Of a DNA stretch of 42,056 bases, positions 32,357-40,366 are shown piece after piece; positions within the stretch are counted from its first letter, which is position 1, and every line of letters starts with the position of its first letter. Source of the DNA: DATJGS01 sp035494735. GTDB taxonomy: Bacteria; Eisenbacteria; RBG-16-71-46. The stretch is from assembly GCA_035494735.1 (NCBI GenBank), contig DATJGS010000018.1, forward strand, positions 1 through 42,056. The letters are read 5' to 3'. The notes below the pieces were generated by a model that did not search any database, was not told the DNA's origin, and worked only from the letters and a program-made list of their open reading frames with translations. Both the position numbers and the translations under genes were made by a program.

Positions 32357-32911
32357 TCAGCGCGGCCGGCGGCGCACGAGGACGACGAGCAGCACGCCGC
32401 CGAGCGCGACGACCGCGAGCGCCACGAGCGGCACCCAGACCGCGCCGAGCGACAGCGTGACGGCCGTGGCGTCCTCGGCCGTGGACAGCACGGGATTCGC
32501 GTGGCCCAGGCTGAGCGCCGTCGAGCCGATCCGGGCCTTGGCCTTCAGCGCGTGCAGGCCGAGCGCGCCGGCCCCGCCGGCCAGCGCGAGCAGCGCGGCC
32601 AGCGCGGTGGGCAGGTGCGGCGTGACGCCGAGCAGGACGGCCACGGCCGCGAGCGGCCGCAGCACGGTGCCCGCCACGTCGAGCGCGTGATCCACGACGG
32701 GGATCTTGTCGCCCGCGACTTCGAGGAGCGTGGCGGTGCCGAGCGCGACGAGCGTGGGCGTGTCGGCGAGCCACGCGAACGCGGGCGACAGGCCGACGAC
32801 GTGAAAACGCGCCGCGAGCGCGAGCACGAACAGGGGAAGGAACGCGCGCAGCCCGCACGTCGCCGCCAGCGTCACGCCGGTCGCGATCGCCAGCCAGTCG
32901 TTCGTTGCCAG
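32357..32911 (-). CDS. DUF4126 family membrane protein, start uncertain
   Basis: The protein has four or five hydrophobic helices and the DUF4126 look: TGVTLAATCGLRAFLPLFVL at the N-terminus, EVAGDKIPVVDHALDVAGTV in the middle, and a final helix ending in VLLVVLVRRRPR. Function is unknown for the family. No ATG, GTG or TTG lies where homologues start. The CTG at 32911 has a GGAGG site 4 bases upstream and gives 184 residues with a full first helix. The nearest canonical start, GTG at 32875, gives 172 residues and trims the N-terminus. It lies upstream of mazG on the same strand (46-base gap) and diverges from alr. Confidence 0.7.
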   Translation of the reverse strand: MATNDWLAIATGVTLAATCGLRAFLPLFVLALAARFHVVGLSPAFAWLADTPTLVALGTATLLEVAGDKIPVVDHALDVAGTVLRPLAAVAVLLGVTPHLPTALAALLALAGGAGALGLHALKAKARIGSTALSLGHANPVLSTAEDATAVTLSLGAVWVPLVALAVVALGGVLLVVLVRRRPR

Positions 32912-32925
32912 GAGGCCTCCCCGTG

Positions 32926-32953
32926 TTGCGCCGCTCGGACGGGCTGCTATGCT
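32926..32953 (+). promoter_or_regulatory. Promoter of the alr-deo operon
   Basis: TTGCGC (32926-32931), a 16-base spacer and TATGCT (32948-32953) lie upstream of alr. They leave a leader of about 55 bases that carries GAGGAGG at 32997-33003. Confidence 0.55.
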
Positions 32954-33017
32954 CCGCGGCCCGAAGCGGCCGCACACGACGCTTCGACGTGCCGACGAGG
33001 AGGATGCCCTCTTGTCC

Positions 33018-34238
33018 ATGCCGGTGTCCACGTGGGTCGAGGTCGATCTCGACCGCTTCGCCGCGAACCTGCGCGCGATCCGCGCGCGCGTCGGCGAAGG
33101 CTGTGGGCTGTTCCTCGTGGTCAAGGCCGACGCATACGGGCACGGCGCCGTCGAGATGGCCGAAGCCGGCGCGCGCGAGGGCGTGGACCACCTGGGCGTG
33201 GCCACGCTGCACGAGGGGATCCAGCTGCGCCGGGCCGGCGTGCGCCTGCCGATCACCGTGCTGTCGCCGCTCCTCCCCAGCGAGATCGCCGAGGCGCTCG
33301 ACCATGAGCTGGATCCCACGGTGTGCGACGCCGCGTTCGCGCGCGCGCTGTCGGACGCCGCGGAGCGCCTGAAGCGTCCGGCCCGCTGCCACGTCGAGGT
33401 CGACACCGGCATGGGCCGCATCGGCGTGCGCGAGGACGACGCGGAGGCGTTTCTCGCGCGGCTCGCGGAACTGCCGGGACTGCGCGTGGCCAGCCTCTAC
33501 ACGCATTTCCCGGACGCCGACGGCGAGGACCTGGCGTTTTCGCGCGCCCAGGTGGAGCGTTTCCGGGCGCTGCTCGCCAGGCTGGAAACGCGCGGACTGC
33601 GTCCGCCGAAGGCCCACGCGTCGAACAGCGCCGGCACGCTGAACCTGGCCGAAGCCCGCTTCGACTGGGTGCGCGTCGGGCTCATCGCCTACGGTCATCG
33701 CCCGCCGCATACCGACGACCTGGCGCTCGAGCCCGTGATGTCGCTGAAGAGCCGCCTGGTGCAGGTGCGCGAGCTGCCGGCCGGCGCGCCCATCAGCTAC
33801 GGCCGCACGTTCGTGACGACGCGGCCCACACGCGTGGGGGTCGTGCCGGTCGGCTACGGACACGGCTATTCCTGGCTGCTGTCGAATCGCGGCGGCATGC
33901 TCGTGCACGGCGCGCGCGCGCCGATCCTCGGACGCGTGACCATGGACCTGACGATGATCGACCTCGAAGCCGCCCCGGGCGCCGCGGTCGGCGACGAGGT
34001 CGTGCTGTTCGGCGAGCAGGCCGGGCAGACGCTGCCTCTCGAGGAAGTCGCGCGCCAGAGCGAGACGCTGCCTTACGAAGTCATGTGCACGATCGGCAAG
34101 CGGGTGACCCGCATCTATGTGCAGGGCGGGCGGCCGGTCAAACTGACGTCGCTCGTCGGCGAGCAGCCGGACTGGGCGGAACAGGCCGCGGAGCATTTCG
34201 TGGCCCGCGCTCGCGCGCTCGCCGCGCGGGACCACTGA
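33018..34238 (+). CDS. alr: Alanine racemase
   Basis: Alr is the PLP enzyme that interconverts L- and D-alanine for peptidoglycan. The protein has a TIM-barrel N-domain: STWVEVDLDRFAANLRAIR, then LFLVVKADAYGHGAVEMA with the PLP lysine near residue 37, VDTGMGRIGV, and HASNSAGTLN. The C-terminal beta-domain has the active-site tyrosine in GAPISYGRTFVTTRPTRVGVVPVGYGHGY, and LGRVTMDLTMIDL. At 406 residues it is slightly long (usually 360-390). The ATG at 33018 is given as the start, but TTG at 33012 has better spacing (8 bases) from GAGGAGG and may be the real one. It is the first gene of a transcript continuing into deoB two bases after its stop. Confidence 0.93.
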   Translation: MPVSTWVEVDLDRFAANLRAIRARVGEGCGLFLVVKADAYGHGAVEMAEAGAREGVDHLGVATLHEGIQLRRAGVRLPITVLSPLLPSEIAEALDHELDPTVCDAAFARALSDAAERLKRPARCHVEVDTGMGRIGVREDDAEAFLARLAELPGLRVASLYTHFPDADGEDLAFSRAQVERFRALLARLETRGLRPPKAHASNSAGTLNLAEARFDWVRVGLIAYGHRPPHTDDLALEPVMSLKSRLVQVRELPAGAPISYGRTFVTTRPTRVGVVPVGYGHGYSWLLSNRGGMLVHGARAPILGRVTMDLTMIDLEAAPGAAVGDEVVLFGEQAGQTLPLEEVARQSETLPYEVMCTIGKRVTRIYVQGGRPVKLTSLVGEQPDWAEQAAEHFVARARALAARDH

Positions 34239-34240
34239 GC

Positions 34241-35404
34241 GTGCGCGCGTTCCTCGTCGTGCTCGACGGCGTCGGCATCGGTGAGTTGCCGGACGCCGCG
34301 GACTTCGGCGACGTCGGCTCGAGCACGCTGCCGCACGTCGCCGAGGCGGTGGGCGGGCTCCGCCTTCCGACCCTGGAGCGGCTCGGGCTCGGCCGGCTCG
34401 TGCCGATCCAGGGCGTGCGCGCGGTCGTCGATCCCCATGCCGCGCACGGTCGACTCGCCGAGCGCTCGCGCGGCAAGGACAGCACGACCGGGCACTGGGA
34501 GATGGCCGGAGTGGTCGTGGAGCGCGCGTTCCCCACGTACCCGCACGGATTCCCGGTGGACTTGCTCGCGCGATTCTCCGAGCGCGTCGGGCGCGGCTGG
34601 CTGGGCAACGTCGCCGCCTCGGGCACGGAGATCATCGCGCGGCTCGGCGAGGAGCATCAGAAGACGGGCTCGCTGATCGTGTACACTTCGGCCGACAGCG
34701 TCTTCCAGATCGCGGCCCACGAGGCGACCGTGCCGCTCGAGGAGTTGTACACGGCGTGCCGCATCGCGCGCGCGATCTTGCAGGGGCGAGACGCGGTCGG
34801 CCGCGTCATCGCGCGTCCGTTCGTGGGCACGCCGGGCGACTATCGCCGCACCCCGAACCGCCGGGACTTCTCGCTCGAGCCGCCCGAGCCGACGCTGCTC
34901 GATCGCATGGTGGAGCGCGGGCACCCGGTCGTGACGGTCGGCAAGGTCGACGATCTGTTCGCGGGACGCGGCGTCAGCGAGGCGATCCACACGGCGAACA
35001 ACGCGGCCGGGGAGGATGCGCTCGTGACGCTCGCGCGCGGGCGCGGGGAGGGACTGGTGTTCGCGAATCTGGTGGATTTCGATCAGCAGTACGGGCACCG
35101 CAACGATCCGGCGGGCTTCGCGCGCGCGCTCGAGTCTTTCGACGCGCGGCTCGACGAACTGCTCGGCCACTTGAGGAGCGACGAGATGTGCGTGCTGACC
35201 GCCGACCACGGCAACGACCCCACGACCGGGAGCACGGACCACGCGCGCGAGTACGCGCCACTCCTGGTCGCGGGCCCGCGCGTGCGGCCCACGCCGCTCG
35301 GCACACGCGACACGTTCGCCGACATCGGCGCGACGCTCGCGGAGTGCTTCTCCGTCGGGCCGCTGTCCCACGGCACGAGCTTCCTGCGGGAGGTCCGGGC
35401 GTGA
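34241..35404 (+). CDS. deoB: Phosphopentomutase
   Basis: DeoB moves phosphate between C1 and C5 of ribose or deoxyribose, linking nucleoside phosphorolysis to the aldolase DeoC. The 387-residue protein is an alkaline-phosphatase superfamily enzyme: VVLDGVGIGE at the N-terminus (first metal site), GKDSTTGHWEMAG with the phosphorylated threonine (about 83-95), NLVDFDQQYGHRND (about 280) and LTADHGNDPTTGSTDH (about 320) for the other manganese ligands. Length is normal. The start is GTG at 34241; its stop overlaps the cdd start (GTGA). Confidence 0.95.
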   Translation: MRAFLVVLDGVGIGELPDAADFGDVGSSTLPHVAEAVGGLRLPTLERLGLGRLVPIQGVRAVVDPHAAHGRLAERSRGKDSTTGHWEMAGVVVERAFPTYPHGFPVDLLARFSERVGRGWLGNVAASGTEIIARLGEEHQKTGSLIVYTSADSVFQIAAHEATVPLEELYTACRIARAILQGRDAVGRVIARPFVGTPGDYRRTPNRRDFSLEPPEPTLLDRMVERGHPVVTVGKVDDLFAGRGVSEAIHTANNAAGEDALVTLARGRGEGLVFANLVDFDQQYGHRNDPAGFARALESFDARLDELLGHLRSDEMCVLTADHGNDPTTGSTDHAREYAPLLVAGPRVRPTPLGTRDTFADIGATLAECFSVGPLSHGTSFLREVRA

Positions 35405-35799
35405 CGCCGCGCGATCTGATGCGCGAGGCCGAGAAGGCCCGGCGCCACGCGTACGCGCCGTACTCGAACTTCCCGGTCGGGGCGGCGCTCCTGACGAAGG
35501 ACGGCACGGTCGTCCACGGGTGCAACGTCGAGAACGCGTCGTACGGCCTGTCGGTGTGCGCCGAGCGCAACGCGATCTGGAACGCGGTCAGCACGGGCAG
35601 GCGCGAGTTCACCGCGATCGCCATCACGGCGCGCGAGGGTCATGGCGCGCCTCCCTGCGGCTCGTGCCGCCAGGTGCTGCACGAGTTCGCGCCGAACGCG
35701 TGGGTGTACTGGCGCGACGGCAAGGGCCGCATCCTGCGCCGGCGGCTGAAGGCGCTGTTGCCGCTGGCGTTCCAGAAGCGCATGTTGAGGCGGCGATGA
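35401..35799 (+). CDS. cdd: Cytidine deaminase
   Basis: Cdd deaminates cytidine and deoxycytidine to the uridine forms, feeding the pyrimidine phosphorylase downstream. The 132-residue protein is the small homotetrameric type: AYAPYSNFPVGAALLTKDG and GCNVENASYGLSVCAERNAI (zinc cysteine and catalytic glutamate in CAE), then PPCGSCRQVLHEF with two more zinc cysteines. The start is GTG at 35401 inside the deoB stop, and its TGA overlaps the deoC start (ATGA). Confidence 0.95.
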   Translation: MTPRDLMREAEKARRHAYAPYSNFPVGAALLTKDGTVVHGCNVENASYGLSVCAERNAIWNAVSTGRREFTAIAITAREGHGAPPCGSCRQVLHEFAPNAWVYWRDGKGRILRRRLKALLPLAFQKRMLRRR

Positions 35800-36731
35800 G
35801 CCGGGAACGCGACGATCTGGTCGAGATGATCACGCAACGCGTCGTCGAGGCGCTGCGCGGCGGCACGCCGCCGCCGCTGCCTCCGACCGGCGCGGCGGCG
35901 GTGGCCGCGGCCGTCGCCGGCGCGGCCGAGCACGATCCCGCGACATGCGAGCGCTGCCGGAACTTCGGGGTTTCCGCCGTGCGCGGGCCCGAAGAGACGC
36001 GCGCGCTGGCCGAGGCCGGCGCCTCGCGCGTCGTCGCGACGGTGGGCTACTGCCCGGCGTCCGACGGGCTGGCGTCGCTCATCGACCACACGCTGCTCAA
36101 ACCCGACGCGGCGCGCGGCGACGTCGAGCAGCTGTGCCGCGAGGCCGCGCAATTCTGCTTCGCGTCCGTGTGCGTGAACCCGAACTGGGTGCCCCTGTGC
36201 CGCGAGATGCTGCGCGGATCGGGCGTCAAGGTGTGCACGGTGATCGGCTTCCCGTCCGGCGCCCACGCGCCCGACGTCAAGTCGTACGAGGCGCGGCGCG
36301 CCGTCGAACAGGGCGCCGAGGAAGTGGACATGGTCATCAACATCGGAGCGCTGAAGTCCCGCGACTACGCGCTCGTCGAGCAGGACATCCGCGGCGTCGT
36401 GCAGGCGGCCGGGCGCGACACGGTGGTCAAGGTCATCCTCGAGACGTCGCTGCTGACGCGCGACGAGAAGGTCATGGGCGCGTCGCTCGCGAAGGCGGCG
36501 GGCGCGGACTTCGTGAAGACGTCGACGGGCTTCGCCGGCGGCGGAGCCACGGTCGAGGACGTGAGGCTGCTGCGCGACACGGTCGGGCCGGACATCGGCG
36601 TCAAGGCGTCGGGCGGCGTGCGCACGCGCGAGGACGCCGAGGCCATGGTCGAGGCCGGCGCCACGCGGATCGGCGCATCGGCCGGCATCAAGATCGTGCG
36701 CGGCGAGAAGGCCGAAGGGAAGGGCTACTAG
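35796..36731 (+). CDS. deoC: Deoxyribose-phosphate aldolase with ~90-residue N-terminal extension
   Basis: DeoC cleaves 2-deoxyribose-5-phosphate to glyceraldehyde-3-phosphate and acetaldehyde. The 311-residue protein has a complete aldolase core from about residue 92: SLIDHTLLKPDA, CVNPNWVPLC, VIGFPSGAH, Asp178 in VDMVINIGALK, Schiff-base Lys241 in DFVKTSTGF and Lys270 in VKASGGVRT. The first 90 residues are extra compared with a typical ~220-residue DeoC. They comprise an amphipathic helix (DDLVEMITQRVVEALRGG, 6-23), a flexible Pro/Ala linker, then CERC (51-54). A short amphipathic helix plus linker is the form of bacterial microcompartment encapsulation peptides, and aldolases of this family occur in sugar-phosphate microcompartment loci. 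No shell genes are in the window, so targeting is inference. The start ATG overlaps the cdd stop. Confidence 0.93.
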   Translation: MSRERDDLVEMITQRVVEALRGGTPPPLPPTGAAAVAAAVAGAAEHDPATCERCRNFGVSAVRGPEETRALAEAGASRVVATVGYCPASDGLASLIDHTLLKPDAARGDVEQLCREAAQFCFASVCVNPNWVPLCREMLRGSGVKVCTVIGFPSGAHAPDVKSYEARRAVEQGAEEVDMVINIGALKSRDYALVEQDIRGVVQAAGRDTVVKVILETSLLTRDEKVMGASLAKAAGADFVKTSTGFAGGGATVEDVRLLRDTVGPDIGVKASGGVRTREDAEAMVEAGATRIGASAGIKIVRGEKAEGKGY

Positions 36732-36735
36732 CGCG

Positions 36736-38049
36736 GTGCGGGATCCCCGCGAGTTCCTTCGCGACAAACGGGACGGTCGGACCCACCGGCCCGAGGACAT
36801 GCGCGCGTTCATCGGCGCGTTCGGCCGCGGCGAACTGCCCGAGTACCTGGCGAGCGCGTGGCTGATGGCCGCGTTCCTGAACGGACTCGACGAGACCGAG
36901 ACCGACGCGCTCACGGAAGCCCTGCTCCATTCCGGCCGCGTGTTCGATTGGAGCGCGCTCGGCCGCCCCAGCGCCGACAAGCATTCGACGGGCGGCGTCG
37001 GCGACAAGATCTCGCTGATCCTCGCGCCGCTCGTCGCGTCGTGCGGCGTGCTCGTGCCGATGGTGTCCGGGCGCGGGCTCGGCCACACGGGCGGCACGCT
37101 CGACAAGCTGGAGAGTGTTCCCGGTTTTCGCACGCAGATGGCGCCGGACGCGCTGCGCGCGCAACTCGACTCGCTCGGGGTCGCCATGGTCGGGCAGGGA
37201 CCGGATCTCGCGCCGGCCGACGGCAAGCTGTACGCGCTGCGCGACGTCACGGCCACGGTCGAGCGCGACTACTTCATCGTGCCGAGCATCGTGAGCAAGA
37301 AGATCGCGGAAGGCGCGGGCGCGCTGGTCTACGACGTCAAGTGCGGCAGCGGCGCGTTCATGAAGTCGCGCGCCGACGCCGTCGGGCTCGCCGAGCGGCT
37401 GGTGCGCGCGACCCGCGCCCAGGGCCGCGCCGCCGCGGCGTGGGTCACCGACATGAGCCAGCCGCTCGGCGCCGCGGTCGGCAACGCGCTGGAGGTGCGC
37501 GAGGCGATCGACGTGCTGCGCGGCGCCGGACCCGAGGACGTGCGCGAGCTGACGCTCGAATTGGCGGCCGGCATGTTGCGCCTGGCCGGGGTCGAGCCCG
37601 AGCCGAAGGCGGCGCGGGTCCGCGTCGAACGCGCGCTCGCGGGCGGCGCGGCGTGGGACAAGTGGCGCGCGCTGATCGTGGCCCAGGGCGGCGACCTCGG
37701 AGCGGTCGAGCACCCGGAGCGCCTGCCGCACGCCTCCGTCGTCGCGGAGGCGCGCGCCGCCGCCGCGGGCCGCGTGCGCGCGGTCGACACGTTCGCGCTC
37801 GGCGAGGCGGTGGTGGCGATGGGCGGCGGGCGCCGGGCGGTCACGGACGTCGTGGATCCGCGCGTCGGGCTCGTCGTCCGCCGCCGCATCGGCGACGACG
37901 TGGCCGTGGGCGACGTGCTCGCCGAGGTGCACCTCGCGGCCGACGACGACGCCCAGGTCGCGCGCGTCGCGGGCGCGTTCACGATCGCCGCCGGACCGGC
38001 GCCGCGTCCGGCGCTCGTGCTCGAGCGCGTGGAGCCGCCCGCCCGCTAG
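36736..38049 (+). CDS. deoA: Pyrimidine-nucleoside (thymidine) phosphorylase
   Basis: The enzyme cleaves thymidine, deoxyuridine or uridine with phosphate to give the base and (deoxy)ribose-1-phosphate, the substrate of DeoB. The 437-residue protein shows SADKHSTGGVGDKISLILAP (about 79-98, phosphate site), VSGRGLGHTGGTLDKLE (about 109-125, family signature), FIVPSIVSKKIAEGAGALV and DVKCGSGAFMK, then a C-terminal PYNP domain (AVVAMGGGRRAVTDVVDP). Whether it is thymidine-specific (DeoA) or broad (Pdp) cannot be told by eye. The start is GTG at 36736, four bases after deoC. The TAG stop lies in CTAG (38046-38049), which is also the stop of the convergent PBP gene. Confidence 0.93.
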   Translation: MRDPREFLRDKRDGRTHRPEDMRAFIGAFGRGELPEYLASAWLMAAFLNGLDETETDALTEALLHSGRVFDWSALGRPSADKHSTGGVGDKISLILAPLVASCGVLVPMVSGRGLGHTGGTLDKLESVPGFRTQMAPDALRAQLDSLGVAMVGQGPDLAPADGKLYALRDVTATVERDYFIVPSIVSKKIAEGAGALVYDVKCGSGAFMKSRADAVGLAERLVRATRAQGRAAAAWVTDMSQPLGAAVGNALEVREAIDVLRGAGPEDVRELTLELAAGMLRLAGVEPEPKAARVRVERALAGGAAWDKWRALIVAQGGDLGAVEHPERLPHASVVAEARAAAAGRVRAVDTFALGEAVVAMGGGRRAVTDVVDPRVGLVVRRRIGDDVAVGDVLAEVHLAADDDAQVARVAGAFTIAAGPAPRPALVLERVEPPAR

Positions 38050-40271
38050 GGGTGGATCTTCTCCTTCGTGTGCTCGATCGCGGCTCGATCGGCTTCGCGC
38101 AGATCTCCCGGCTTCTCGCTCGAGGACGGAGGCGGCGCGTTCTGCAGCGGATGCCCGGGGTGCGTGCCGCAGTACTCGGTCGGCTCGGAGCCTTCCGTGA
38201 ACATCTCGGTCGTGACGTTGGGGCAGGCGTCGGTCGCCAGTTGCCCGGACTCGGCGCACACCAGACGCGCCACGGTGCCGGCCGGCACCGGGAAGTCCTC
38301 CACCGCCTGCCCGCGCGTCGCGCCGATCATGAAATCCGTCCAGATCGGCAGCGCGGCCACGGCGCCGGTCATCCCCGGACCGATGGGTTTCTTCTCGTCG
38401 TAGCCGACCCAGGTGCCGCACACGAGACTCGGCGTGTATCCGACGAACCAGGCGTCCATGTAGTCGTCCATGGTCCCGGTCTTGCCCGCCGCGGGATTCA
38501 TGAAGCCGCGCAACCGCGCCGGGTACCCCGTGCCGTGGTCGACCACGCTCTGCAGCATCGAGGTCATGACCGAGGCGGTCTCTTCGGACAGCACTTCCAT
38601 CGGGCGCGGCGCATTCTTCTCGAGCACGGTGCCGGCGCGGTCCTCGACCTTGAGGATGAACAGCGGATCGTTACGGATGCCGCGGTTCGCCAGCACCCCG
38701 TACGCGGACGTCAGCTCCAGCAGCGTGACCTCGCTCGTGCCGAGCGCGAGAGACAGGTTCTGGCCGATGGGGCTGCGAATGCCCATGCGCCGCGCGTAGC
38801 TCGCGACGAGCGAGGTGCCGACCTTGCGCAGCAGCTTGATCGCGGGAATGTTGATGGATTGCTGCAGCGCGTAGCGCAGCGTCACCGGGCCGCGATACTG
38901 GCGGTCGTAGTTCTGCGGCTGGTACAGATCGCCGTTGCCGGCCGGGAACGACACCGGCTCGTCCACGATGATGTCGGTGGGGTGGAAGCCGTTGTCGATC
39001 GCCGCCGTGTACACGAACGGCTTGAACGCCGAGCCGGGCTGGCGCCGCGCCTGGATCGCCCGGTTGAAGTTGCTCTCGTTCCAGTCGCGTCCGCCGACCA
39101 GGGCACGCACGTAACCGTTGCGCGGATCGACCGCGACCAGCGAGCCCTGCAGGTACGGCGTGCGCTGCACGGCGCGCGCGCTGTCGGTCGTCAACGGCAC
39201 GTAGTTCGCGCGCGTCACCTTCATCTTCAGCTGGGTCTCGAGCGACTGGAGCTGCTTCTCGAGTGCGCGTTCGCCGACCTGCTGCAGATCCATGTCGAGC
39301 GTCGTCCATACCTTGAGGCCGCCCTCGTAGACGGCGTTCGAGCCGTAGCGCTCGTCCAGGTGCTGGCGCACCATCTCGATGAAGTACGGCGCGCGGTCGT
39401 TGCCGTAGCGCACCGGCGTGACCCCGAGCGGGGCGCCCATCGCGCCGTCGAACTCGACCTGGGTGATGGCCTTCGTCGTGAGCATGTTGCGCAGCACTTT
39501 GCCGCGCCGCAGGCGGGCGGCGCTCGGCCGGCGGCGCGGCGAGTACAGGCTGGGGTTCGCGGGCAGGCCGGCGAGCAGGGCGCATTCGCTGAGCGTCAAC
39601 TCTTGAACCGGCTTCGCGAAGTACGTCTTGGCCGCAGCCTCGACGCCGTACGCGCCTTCGCCGAAGTAGATCTGGTTGAAGTACATCTCGAGGATCTGGT
39701 CCTTGCTGTAGTTCCTCTCGATCTCGATGGCGAGCGCGATCTCCTTCAACTTGCGCGTCATCGTCCGCTCGTGTGTCAGGAACAGGTTGCGCGCGAGCTG
39801 CTGGGTGATGGTGCTGCCGCCCTGAGCACGGCGCATCTGCAATACGTCCTGCACGGCCGCGCGCGCGACGCCCCACAGGTCGACGCCCCAGTGCTGATAG
39901 AAATTCCGATCCTCGGTCGACAGCGTGGCGTTGATCAGATAGCGCGGGATCTGCTTCAGCGGAACCGGCGAGCGGTTTTCCTTGAAGAATTCATGGAGCA
40001 CGCGGCCGCGCGAATCGTAGACCACGGTCTTGACCGGCGCCTGGATCGCGGTGAGCTGTTCCGGCGTCGGCAGGTCGTGCCCGAGCCACTGGACGATGCC
40101 GAACACGGCGCCCGCCGAGCCGAAGATAACGATGACGACGAGGGCGAAGAAGAGCTTCCAGGGGAATCGTCGGGCGGCGCGGACGGCGGGATGGTCCAGC
40201 GGATCGGTGAGGATGGTCAGCTCCTTTGCTTTGGCGGTCGACCCCGGGGTGCGGCGCGACGCGATGCGCAT
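38046..40271 (-). CDS. mrcA: Penicillin-binding protein 1A (bifunctional transglycosylase/transpeptidase)
   Basis: This class A PBP polymerises and crosslinks peptidoglycan in the periplasm. The 741-residue protein has a cytoplasmic tail, a membrane anchor (about 40-62), a GT51 domain with the catalytic glutamate in STEDRNFYQHWGVD and GGSTITQQLARNLFL, and a transpeptidase domain with the serine in GSAFKPF (SxxK), SIN in QQSINIPAIK, and KTGT in AAGKTGTMDDYMDAWF. The tail ends with CAESGQLATDACP and a Pro/Ser stretch. The start is given as ATG 40271, which has no Shine-Dalgarno. A strong AAAGGAG (40227-40221) lies 6 bases before an in-frame ATC (40214), so a shorter 722-residue form is possible. 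It diverges from tyrS. Confidence 0.94.
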   Translation of the reverse strand: MRIASRRTPGSTAKAKELTILTDPLDHPAVRAARRFPWKLFFALVVIVIFGSAGAVFGIVQWLGHDLPTPEQLTAIQAPVKTVVYDSRGRVLHEFFKENRSPVPLKQIPRYLINATLSTEDRNFYQHWGVDLWGVARAAVQDVLQMRRAQGGSTITQQLARNLFLTHERTMTRKLKEIALAIEIERNYSKDQILEMYFNQIYFGEGAYGVEAAAKTYFAKPVQELTLSECALLAGLPANPSLYSPRRRPSAARLRRGKVLRNMLTTKAITQVEFDGAMGAPLGVTPVRYGNDRAPYFIEMVRQHLDERYGSNAVYEGGLKVWTTLDMDLQQVGERALEKQLQSLETQLKMKVTRANYVPLTTDSARAVQRTPYLQGSLVAVDPRNGYVRALVGGRDWNESNFNRAIQARRQPGSAFKPFVYTAAIDNGFHPTDIIVDEPVSFPAGNGDLYQPQNYDRQYRGPVTLRYALQQSINIPAIKLLRKVGTSLVASYARRMGIRSPIGQNLSLALGTSEVTLLELTSAYGVLANRGIRNDPLFILKVEDRAGTVLEKNAPRPMEVLSEETASVMTSMLQSVVDHGTGYPARLRGFMNPAAGKTGTMDDYMDAWFVGYTPSLVCGTWVGYDEKKPIGPGMTGAVAALPIWTDFMIGATRGQAVEDFPVPAGTVARLVCAESGQLATDACPNVTTEMFTEGSEPTEYCGTHPGHPLQNAPPPSSSEKPGDLREADRAAIEHTKEKIHP

Positions 40272-40294
40272 CCTGGCGCATCACGGCGTGCGGG

Positions 40295-40323
40295 TTGCCG
40301 CCATGCCGGCGGCATCTTAGAAT
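40295..40323 (+). promoter_or_regulatory. tyrS promoter
   Basis: TTGCCG (40295-40300), a 17-base spacer and TAGAAT (40318-40323) would start a transcript with a leader of about 37 bases. The spacer contains a perfect 6-bp inverted repeat, GCCGCC/GGCGGC (40297-40302 and 40308-40313). Confidence 0.6.
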
Positions 40324-40342
40324 CCCGCGCTCCGATGTTCCA
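40314..40342 (-). promoter_or_regulatory. Candidate mrcA promoter overlapping the tyrS promoter
   Basis: On the minus strand TGGAAC (40342-40337), a 17-base spacer and TAAGAT (40319-40314) point at mrcA. The two -10 boxes overlap by two bases in ATCTTAGAAT. The -35 is poor. Confidence 0.35.
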
Positions 40343-40366
40343 GTCGCCCGCCGCTCCGAGGTTCGC

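Noticed and set aside
33004..33006. ATG directly after GAGGAGG as the alr start
   Set aside because: It is out of frame with the alanine racemase; the in-frame choices are TTG 33012 and ATG 33018.
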